A stretch of 64,000 bases of DNA from Apium graveolens (lineage: Eukaryota > Streptophyta > Magnoliopsida > Apiales > Apiaceae): assembly GCF_009905375.1 (NCBI RefSeq), contig NC_133647.1:52510506-52574505 (forward strand), read 5' to 3'. Both the position numbers and the translations under genes were made by a program. This document shows positions 55,986 through 64,000 of this stretch, in pieces. The notes below the pieces were generated by a model, which worked only from the letters and a program-made list of their open reading frames with translations, had not been told where the DNA came from and did not search any database. Every line of letters starts with the position of its first letter. Within the stretch, counting starts at the first letter, position 1.

Positions 55986-57419
55986 ACTTATATTATAAAT
56001 AATTCTGAATTATTTTCTAAAAATCAAATTGAATTATTTTCTTAATTATTTATTATTTATTTATTACTTATTAATTATTTAAAAGTGATTAATTATTTTG
56101 ATAATTAATCAAATAATTTTTAATAAATCATAATAAATTCAATTTAATTTCAAAAATTATAGAAAAATTATTTTTAATTCTGATTTTCTTAAATAATGAT
56201 TTAAAAATTATTTTTGGGTTTTAAAAATTAGTAATAATTATTTATAATGATTAATAAATGGAATTATCAGTATTTAATTAATAATAATTCAACCGTTAGT
56301 CCGTTTTGCGTGAAACGAAAGCCTGTTAACTCAGAAAAATGAATCCTTTTCATTAAAAATAATATCAAAGCTTAATTGTTTTTAGAAGTTAATTGATTTT
56401 GTGACTTGTTTGATTATCAGTCAAGTTACGTGCCGAGACGAGTCCGAAAAATTCCGGAAAAATGGGAAACGAGTCAAAGAACGATCAGTTTAACAATCAG
56501 CGAGTCAATTTTGGTTTTAAAAATTATTTTAACCATAAAAATGATTATGTGCTTATGTGCTTATGTGTATTACGTGGTTAATCGAGTCTTACTTGCTTAT
56601 ATGTAATACATGAGTCAGTCATAAGCGCATGGGTAGATGTTAGGATCAGTTTGAAGTCGATTCAAGATCCAAATGAAGTACGACGTGACTTAACCAGTCT
56701 GTTTTGCCAACAGAAGCTAAGCCAGCCAGGCCAGTTGAGTCGGTAATAGTCCAAGGTGATAGACATAAGTGATTCAATTGCAGTAAGTCGCGCAGAAGGC
56801 AAGTTTTTCCTCTATTCTACTTTCGGAATAGTGATATTGATTCAAATATTTATCACATTTACATTCTCTTGATTATTGTTCTTGATCACTAATATACAAT
56901 CCCTATTCCTTTGTTCATATTTCATTTCAATTCTTGATTTCTCCGATTCTTTTGATTCTTGATTAATATTCTGTTGGTAACACATGGAGATTGATATATT
57001 CTAGTGTTTGGAATATATCAAAGCATACCGATTGTCCCGGTTGCTAAGTGATAGACTGGATAAGGATATTTTGGGATTGAGTGTGTCTTAATCCTGAGGA
57101 CCGGGATGACTAGTGCCTCAACGTGGGCCGTAGTGCCTGGGTACCCGACAGGATCTATATACTGAGATATGGATCTGCATTATATTCTGACTGATCAGCA
57201 GAATATAGATGCGAACTTGTGTCCAGTTTAGTTTATTTGTACTCGCCAGTAATGGCCTTCTTTCTATTCTCGTGAGGTTATATCTTGGCAGATATACCTG
57301 GGATGACAGATTCATTTAAAATGCTTTAACACTGTTTATATATTTGTGGACTTGTTGAGCAACTTTTGGCTCACCCCTTTTGTTGTTATTCACCTTATTG
57401 TTTTCAGTTAAGAAGGAAT

Positions 57420-57542
57420 ATGAAACCAATCAGGACTCGAGTGGTAAAGAAGCGAGTCAAGCCTCGGGATCCTCTTATACCCAAGGTGTTGATCCCAATC
57501 CAGGAAGAAAGCTTTGAGTTTCCCGAGCAGGTGGAGTGTTGA
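57420..57542 (+). CDS. Short basic ORF within the Tekay-C LTR, 40 aa, unknown
   Basis: MKPIRTRVVKKRVKPRDPLI... then TGA. It is preceded by TTGTTGAGCAACTTTTGGCTCACCCC and by TTGTTTTCAG, a splice-acceptor-like run. Tekay-B has a short ORF after the same GCTCACCC landmark. It may be leader noise. Confidence 0.3.
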   Translation: MKPIRTRVVKKRVKPRDPLIPKVLIPIQEESFEFPEQVEC

Positions 57543-57820
57543 TAGATAGTAGGTGTGTGTGTTTGAATAAAAGTTGAACTTAGCTTAAAATGAATTAGAC
57601 AATGGTTTGTAATAAAGAGAGTTTGTGAGACTTTGAATGTTGGTTTGTAATAAAAGTTGTTAGTGGTTTTTATTTTCATACTTCAACCTAAAAAGATCCT
57701 GGTTAGTGTTAAAGGGGTTTAATGTCATTTCTTTATTAATTGTTAATCAAATTGTACAGGTTTGGTGATTAGCTAGTAACCCCCAGACTTATACCCCGGG
57801 TCTGGAGGGCGTTACAGGTT

Positions 57821-57838
57821 TGGCATCAGAGCTGTAGG
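57821..57838 (+). other. Primer binding site of Tekay-C
   Basis: TGGCATCAGAGCTGTAGG, four bases after the LTR; close to the initiator-Met site. Confidence 0.85.
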
Positions 57839-58005
57839 TTTGGTCCCTGAAAACAAGAACATTAGGATTAAGATAGGATAAGGAGATCACATAAGATAGT
57901 GATAGTCAAATTAGGATGAATAGTGTTAGGATTTAGGTCAGATTAGAATAGGGAAATAATCTTAGGATTGTTAATGACCTTTTCTTTTTTTTGGTATATT
58001 ATCAG

Positions 58006-58740
58006 ATGGCATCTTCTGGTTATTCTGCATCTTCCGAGAGGACAGTCACTGGGCCAGTAGCACCAGCCACACCTCCGGTATCTGAGCATATGTTTCCTCC
58101 TCTACCACCTCCACCACCATTGTCACAGGAGCCGGTACCACCAGTACAGGGGATAGTGCATGACCCCATAGAGATGTTTGATCCATTTGAGTTCTTCGAG
58201 CCGATGGTTCCTTTACCTATTGAGCACCAGTTTATACTAGGTATTGAGCAGGAGTTACCACCACCACCATTGTTACCTCCTATACCAGTGCAGGCCCCAG
58301 AGCCGGACATAGTTCAGATGATTCCAGTAGAGGGGATGGGAGAGCATGATGTGGATCTACAGTTAGGTTTACCCCAGCAGGGTGCAGGTATTCCGAGGGT
58401 TCCTTCTCAGGAGTCAGTAGGTCAGGTTGCTCAGCCGCATATGGTACCATACCATGAGTATAGAGTTATGAGGGATGATGTGGATTATTGGCGGGCACAG
58501 TGTGTGGAGATTATGCATCTGTTTGATCAGAGGGACAATGGACCGTTAGCGGCCCTACAGCCGGATTATTATATGAGACAACGATTACAGTCAGTATTGA
58601 TGAGTGCTACTTGGGAGCTGGATGATTTGACTCATGATGGACCTCCTTCTTTTGCAGAGTTCTACAGGGTTTTTCGCTTGGCACAGACTGTGGTCCAGGC
58701 ACTTAGAGAGGAGCTTAGGCGTATTCCGCCTGGGTTCTGA
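58006..58740 (+). CDS. Extra ORF upstream of gag in Tekay-C, 244 aa, Pro-rich, unknown
   Basis: ATG at 58006, directly after TTTTTTTTGGTATATTATCAG (acceptor-like); TGA at 58738-58740. The N-terminal half is Pro-rich (PPLPPPPPLSQEPVPPVQG and PPPPLLPPIPVQAPEPD). The C-terminal half is predicted helical: YHEYRVMRDDVDYWRAQCVE, QRLQSVLMSATWELDDL and FAEFYRVFRLAQTVVQALRE. No zinc finger, protease or membrane segment. It has no stop, unlike the gag-pol after it. It occupies the leader between primer site and gag. I do not recognise the family. It could be an accessory protein or a captured host sequence. Confidence 0.7.
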   Translation: MASSGYSASSERTVTGPVAPATPPVSEHMFPPLPPPPPLSQEPVPPVQGIVHDPIEMFDPFEFFEPMVPLPIEHQFILGIEQELPPPPLLPPIPVQAPEPDIVQMIPVEGMGEHDVDLQLGLPQQGAGIPRVPSQESVGQVAQPHMVPYHEYRVMRDDVDYWRAQCVEIMHLFDQRDNGPLAALQPDYYMRQRLQSVLMSATWELDDLTHDGPPSFAEFYRVFRLAQTVVQALREELRRIPPGF

Positions 58741-59229
58741 GAGGGTTTGAGACGGTGACTCTAGAGTGCATGTGTATATAGAGGCAGCATAGTATAACCT
58801 AGTGAGTAGTGTGTATGTGTGTATCAGTAGTTTAACTTGTAGTAGTAATTTAACTTGTAGCGATAGTGTGACTTGTAGCCGTAGTGATGACCAGTAGCCC
58901 GAGACTTTTTGTATCAAGCATTTACACCTGAAGTTGGTGTCACATATATATAAGATGAACTTTTTCAAATTCTTTTATTTAAATTTCAGTCTTTACAGTT
59001 TTATAGCATTTACTTTCACTTTACAGTTTTTCATATTATAATTCGTGTTGGAAAAAAAAAATAAAACAATTAATTTATTTAACTGTTTACATTTCCAGTC
59101 TGTACACTCAGCAACTGTTTTCTTTAAATAAACCATGTTATGAATACCGGATAAATTGTTTTCCATACATATTGTCGATTGTTTATTAAGCTGTTAAATA
59201 AATATCACCTGTTTTATTATCAGAAGAAG
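58741..59229. other. Spacer between the extra ORF and gag in Tekay-C
   Basis: 489 bp, AT-rich, with T-rich tracts ending TTTTATTATCAG at 59223, just before the gag ATG (59230): a second acceptor-like site. No coding signal. Confidence 0.55.
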
Positions 59230-60786
59230 ATGGCACCAAAAAGAAAGACTAGGGCTGAGACCTCTAACAGCAATTCTGAAAATCAGACTAATGAGACCAT
59301 GAACCAAATGTTCCATCTGATGCAACAACAGATGGTAATGATGCAGCAGCAGATGCAGCATCAGCAACAGCAGATACAACAACAAATGTTGCAACAGCCA
59401 CCTCGTCCTGAGCTTCAATTACCACCAGTATTACCTGTTGTTACTTTTAAGCAGTTTCAGTCAGTTAAACCTCCAGAGTTTGAAGGGACTACTGATCCTA
59501 TTAAAGCTACCACCTGGTTAAAAGAAGTAGAGAAAGCATTCGCACTAGTGAAGGTAGGTGAGGACCAGAAGACTGATTTTGCTAGTTACTTGTTGAAAGG
59601 AGAGGCGAATTATTGGTGAGAATCTAAAAAGTCCTTAGAGGGTGAAGAAGTTATTGCATGGGATAGGTTTAAAGAGTTGTTTTTAGAAAAGCATTTTCCT
59701 CGCTATGTGAAGAATCAAATGCAGATTAAGTTTCTAGAACTGAAGCAGGGAAATATGTCCGTGGCAGAATATGAAGCCAAATTTACTGAGTTGGCTAGGT
59801 TTGTTCCAGAACAGGTTGACACTGAAGAAAAACTAGTTCAAAGATTTCAATAAGAATTACGACCATGGATTCGTGGCCAAGTTGCAGTTTTTGAATTAAT
59901 GACGTATACCGCCGTAGTTCAGAAAGCTTTGATTATAGAAGGGGAAAGTGAAAGATCTCAGCAAGACAAGGGACAGGGAAGTTTCCAAGATCGCTCCAGC
60001 AGAAAGCCGGGATTCCAAGCCCGGGCAAATTTGAATTTTAAAAGGATAGGACAAGGTTCACAGAAGGCAGGAAATCATTTCCAAACCTCCAGTCAGCAGG
60101 GAATGGTCAGAGTTCCAGTGCCGTACTGCAAGACATGTAATCGAAAGCATACTGGTGTATGTATCAAAAGGGATGTAACGTGTTATCGGTGTAAGCAGAA
60201 AGGGCATTATTCTAACGAATGTCCAACAGGTAGAACAGCAGAGATGACTTGTTTCCAGTGTGGAAAGAAAGGGCATATCGCCAGAAATTGCAAAGGATCA
60301 GCTATGGCAGCCAGTGTTCCGAGAATGTTAGCATTACCTCCGCCGCCGCCTAATCAACCCAAAGCAAGAACTTTTAACATGACCATGAAAGAAGTGGTGC
60401 AGAGTTCGAGTGTTATTGCAGGTACACTTTTGGTGAATTCTATAATTTCAAAAGTATTAATTGATTCTGGAGCTACTCGTTCATTTGTTTCTGAAGAATT
60501 TCTTGGTAAGTTACATTGTGAAATCGATTGGTTGGGCGAAATGTTAATTATAAAATTAGCGAATGACGACCAAGTTCCGGTAGATCGAGTATGTCCTGCG
60601 TGTGATATAGAAATAGCCGGACATCATTTTTCGGTAGATTTAATTCCTTTTAAGCTAGGAGAATTCGATATTATCTTGGGAATGGATTGGTTAGCATGTC
60701 ATAATGCTCATATAGATTGCGCGAATAAGAGAGTCAAATTGCGAACTGCGGAGAATGCAACAGTAATATTCAAAGGCGAAAAATAG
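59230..60786 (+). pseudogene. gag: Tekay-C gag and protease (stops at 59617, 59851, 60784)
   Basis: ATG at 59230 (MAPKRKTRAETSNSNSENQT), then a Gln-rich stretch, a gag domain (FASYLLKGEANYW, stop, ESKK; KHFPRYVKNQMQIKFLELKQ), three Cys motifs (CKTCNRKHTGVC, CYRCKQKGHYSNEC and CFQCGKKGHIARNC, the last two full CCHC knuckles at 60180-60290), and the protease VLIDSGATRSFVSEEF (60456) and FDIILGMDWL (60666). TGA 59617-59619 falls on the second Trp of a Trp-Trp pair, TAA 59851-59853 on a likely Gln, TAG 60784-60786 at the PR-RT join. The frame is otherwise continuous with pol. Confidence 0.92.
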
Positions 60787-63777
60787 CAGAAGAAATTTCT
60801 TACTGTGATGCAGACTAAACGATTGCTTCGACAAGGATGTGAGGCGTACATAGTTTACGTGTTAGATACCGAAAGAGGAAGTCCTAGAATAGAAGACTTT
60901 CCAATTGTGTGCAAATTTCCAGACGTCTTTCCAGACGAGCTTCCAGGGTTACCACCAGATCGAGAAATTGAGTTCACAATTGATCTAGCAACAGGTACAG
61001 AACCAGTTTCGAAAGCTCCATATCGGATGGCTCCAGTCGAAATGAAGGAATTGTCAACGCAACTGCAAGATCTTCTAGACCGAGGCATCATACGACCTAG
61101 TGTATCCCCATGGGGTGCACCGGTGTTATTTGTGAAGAAGAAGGATGACAGCATGCGATTATGCATTGACTATAGGGAATTGAATAAACTCACTATTAAG
61201 AATAAGTATCCCTTACCGAGAATCGACGATTTATTCGATCAGCTAAAGGAAGCAGCATGGTTTTCAAAGATAGATTTGCGATCAGGCTATCATCAATTGA
61301 AGATTAAAGCTGAAGATATTCCAAAAACTGCGTTTCGTACAAGATATGGGCATTACGAGTTTTTGGTAATGGCATTTGGTCTGACAAACGCGCCAGCAAC
61401 ATTCATGGATTTGATGAACAGAGTATTCGAGAAATATTTGGATAAATTCGTGATTGTATTTATTGATGACATCTTGATTTACTCCAAGTCAGAAGAAGAG
61501 CATGCAGAACACTTGAGAATAACTTTGGAAATTCTGAGGAAAGAGCAACTATACGCAAAATTCTCGAAATGTGAATTCTGGTTAAGAGAAGTACAATTTC
61601 TAGGGCATATTATCAGTAGAGAAGGCATCCAAGTCGATCCAGCGAAGATTGAAGCTGTGTTAAATTGGGAAAGACCAAGGACGCCGACAGAAGTTCGAAG
61701 TTTCTTGGGATTGGCAGGATATTATCGAAGGTTTGTCAAAGATTTTGTGAAAATAGCAACGCCGCTGACCAAGTTAACTCGAAAAAGTGAAAAGTTTGAA
61801 TGGAGTGATAAGTGTGAAGAAAGCTTTCAAGAGCTGAAAAATCGGTTAGTAATTGCACCAGTACTTGTATTGCCAGACGAGCTAGGAAATTTCGTCATTT
61901 TCAGCGACGCTTCGTATCGCGGGTTAGGATGTGTACTGATGCAGCACGGTAACGTCATCGCATATGCTTCGAGACAACTTAAACCTCATGAACAAAAATA
62001 TCCTACTCATGATCTGGAATTGGCAGCGATCGTATTTGCGTTGAAGCTTTGGAGACATTATCTCTACGGTGAAAAATGTGAAATTTACACAGATCATAAA
62101 AGTTTAAAGTATATCTTTACGCAAAAGGAGCTGAACATGCGACAACGTCGATGGCTGGAATTGATAAAGGATTACGAAGTCACGATTAGTTATCATCCAG
62201 GGAAAGCAAATGTTGTAGCAGATGCGCTGAGCAGGAAAGAAAGATTGAATCGGTTAATTTCGTGTGAAGACTTAATCAAGGAATTCGACAAATTGGAAAT
62301 TGAGATTCGTATTCCCAATGAATCTGCAGAAGCTATCTACACTATGACTTTCCAACCGGAATTGTTAGAAAAGATTCGCTATTGTCAAAATGAAGTGATG
62401 AGTCAAGATGACGACCTGACGGGAGAAGAAATCATAACTCAGAAAGATAATGAAGGAATTTTACGCTTTGCATCGAGAATCTGGATCCCTAACGTAGTAG
62501 AATTAAAAGAAGAAATAATGCGAGATGCGCATAATTCAAAGTATTCCATTCATCCAGGAAGTACAAAAATGTATCGTGGTCTGAAAGAAAACTTCTGGTG
62601 GCCGAACATGAAGAAGGAAATAGCTGAATGGATAAGTAAGTGCTACACATGCCAGCGAGTTAAAGCGGAACATCAACGTCCGAGTGGATTATTGCAACCA
62701 TTAGACATTCCAGAATGGAAATGGGAACATCTAGCGATGGATTTTGTGGTAGGACTACCAAGGACAAAGGCAAATCATGATGCGATATGGGTAATCATTG
62801 ACAGACTCACGAAGTTGGCACATTTTCTACCAATCAATGAAAGATTTTCACTCGACAAGCTAGTACACATATATCTCAAATAAATTGTGATGCGACATGG
62901 AGTTCCAATATCTATCGTGTCTGATCGAGATCCTCGTTTCAACTCAAGATTTTGGAGACAATTTCAAGAATGTCTTGGAACTAAATTGAACATGAGTACC
63001 GCTTATCATCCGCAAACCGACGGGCAAAGTGAAACAACTATCCAAACGATTGAAGACATGCTACGAGTTTGTGCGATCGATTTTGAAGGCAGTTGGGATG
63101 AACATCTACCCCTAGTGGAATTTTCTTATAATAACAGTTATCACGCCAGCATTGGAATGCCACCGTATGAAGCATTGTACGGGAGAAAATGCAGATCACC
63201 AGTATATTGGGATGAAGTTGGAGAACGCAAAATTTTGGGTCCAGAACTAATTCAACAGATCAAAGAAAAGTTTGAACTCATTCGAAAACGACTCGATGCA
63301 GCGCAAAACAGGCAACGCAAATATGCAGATCAAGCCAGGAAAGATATAGACTATTAGGAAGGAGAAAACGTACTACTCAAAATATCGCCATGGAAAGGAT
63401 TAACCAGATTTAGAAATAAGGGTAAATTGAAACCACGTTACGTTGGACCGTTTGAAATTTTGAAGAAAGTGGGAAAAGTTGCATACGAATTAGCTTTACC
63501 GCCTCATATGCAGCATATTCACAATGTGTTTCACGTGTCCATGCTTAAGGGATATAATCCTGATTCTAGGCATGTAATCGAGTATGAGCCGATAGAAATC
63601 CAACCTGATTTGTCTTTTATAGAACAGCCGGTAAGAATTTTAGATCGGCGAGAGAAAGTGTTGAGAAATAAGTCTGTATATTTAGTGCGAGTGTTGTGGA
63701 GAAATCCTATGGTTGAAGAATTAACCTGGGAACTCGAAAGTGAAATATTAGAGAAATACCCTCATTTGTTTTCATAG
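60787..63777 (+). pseudogene. pol: Tekay-C pol: RT, RNase H, IN, chromodomain-type tail (stops at 62881, 63355)
   Basis: [22 protein letters not shown] (61160), [15 protein letters not shown] and the active site [12 protein letters not shown] (61455). RNase [21 protein letters not shown] (61890), [16 protein letters not shown] and [12 protein letters not shown] zinc region [11 protein letters not shown] and [11 protein letters not shown] (62550-62670), then the core MDFVVGLP (62735), [10 protein letters not shown] (62920) and [13 protein letters not shown] (63010). The tail GPFEILKKVGKVAYELALP leads to a chromodomain-like end, RVLWRNPMVEELTWELESEI (63690-63750), typical of Tekay. TAA 62881-62883 and TAG 63355-63357 are in frame. 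All catalytic residues I can check are present. The normal role is reverse transcription and targeted integration. Confidence 0.94.
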
Positions 63778-63802
63778 AAGATTCTGAGGACAGAATCCTT
63801 TT

Positions 63803-63813
63803 AAGGGGGAGGA
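63803..63813 (+). other. Polypurine tract of Tekay-C
   Basis: AAGGGGGAGGA directly before the 3' LTR. Confidence 0.88.
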
Positions 63814-64000
63814 TGTAACGACTGGGAACTTTACGTTTATATTATATCATGATTATAATAAAATATGTGAATTAATGTGTCATTTATGTGTGATTATCTG
63901 ATAAACCCTAACTGTTACGTGATACGTGTATTCCATGTCATTTCTGGATTTTAAGGTATTTTTCAGATATTTTATTATGCATTTATAGGTTTTATTTCAA
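63814..64000 (+). repeat. 3' LTR of Tekay-C, first 187 bp
   Basis: Identical to 54463-54649 except one base (near 63947, G where the 5' LTR has T). Cut by the window edge. Confidence 0.94.

Larger units (their letters stand above)
54463..57816 (+). repeat. 5' LTR of Tekay-C
   Basis: 3354 bp, TGTAACGACTGG to GCGTTACA. TATAAATA at 55053-55060 is a possible TATA box. A TTAA/TAAT tetranucleotide run lies at 55942-55985. No coding sequence except the short ORF at 57420. Confidence 0.93.
54463..64000 (+). mobile_element. Tekay-C: nearly complete Tekay chromovirus with an extra ORF before gag
   Basis: 5' LTR 54463-57816, primer site, extra ORF, gag-PR-RT-RNase H-IN-chromodomain region in one frame with five stops, polypurine tract, and the first 187 bp of the 3' LTR at the window end. 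These 187 bp differ from the 5' LTR at one site (G versus T), so the insertion is recent. It is inserted in SIRE-2 RT. Confidence 0.93.

Overview
The window comes from a large-genome flowering plant, probably a eudicot, and consists almost entirely of nested LTR retrotransposons. I found no host gene, tRNA, rRNA, prokaryotic feature or CRISPR array. Every protein motif I can read is retroelement Gag, protease (PR), reverse transcriptase (RT), RNase H (RH) or integrase (IN), plus two extra ORFs carried by the elements. Such density suggests intergenic or pericentromeric heterochromatin. I used working names for the elements: Tat-1, -2, -3; Tekay-A, -B, -C; Copia-A, -B; SIRE-1, -2.

Left block (1-28051). 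Tat-3 (minus strand, 14438-17585) is a Ty3/gypsy Tat-lineage fragment. Copia-A (minus, 12228-14437) lies in its antisense ORF. Tekay-A (minus, a long LTR, 1-12227) is inserted in the Copia-A leader. Tat-1 (plus, 1318-12040, complete) is inserted in the Tekay-A LTR with a perfect TGTTC target-site duplication. That makes four nesting levels. Tat-3 is also broken by Tat-2 (minus, 17586-27820), whose two LTRs are of different subtypes and whose two flanks come from different host elements. It therefore looks like a recombinant. Tat-1 and Tat-2 each carry an antisense, intron-containing ORF between IN and the 3' LTR, with its own TATA box, followed by palindromic and tandem repeats.

Right block (27821-64000). 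A SIRE gag scrap (SIRE-1) is followed by Copia-B (plus, 28052 to about 33967, heavily decayed). Copia-B is interrupted in RT by SIRE-2 (plus, 33968-54462). SIRE-2 is interrupted in gag by Tekay-B (plus, 36478-51421: IN fragment, LTR, internal region, LTR), which itself holds a clean 1.3 kb solo LTR. SIRE-2 is interrupted again in RT by Tekay-C (plus, 54463 to the window end). Tekay-C is young by its LTR starts. It has an intact proline-rich ORF upstream of gag, while its gag-pol is a single frame broken by five stops.

No copy appears able to move by itself: every gag-pol has stops, frameshifts or deletions. The strongest leads are the antisense transcription unit of the Tat elements (conserved layout, divergent protein), the extra ORF with splice-acceptor-like sites in Tekay-C, a short CGACGGATGA motif repeated in the SIRE-2 LTR and found inverted in its pol, and the chimeric structure of Tat-2.
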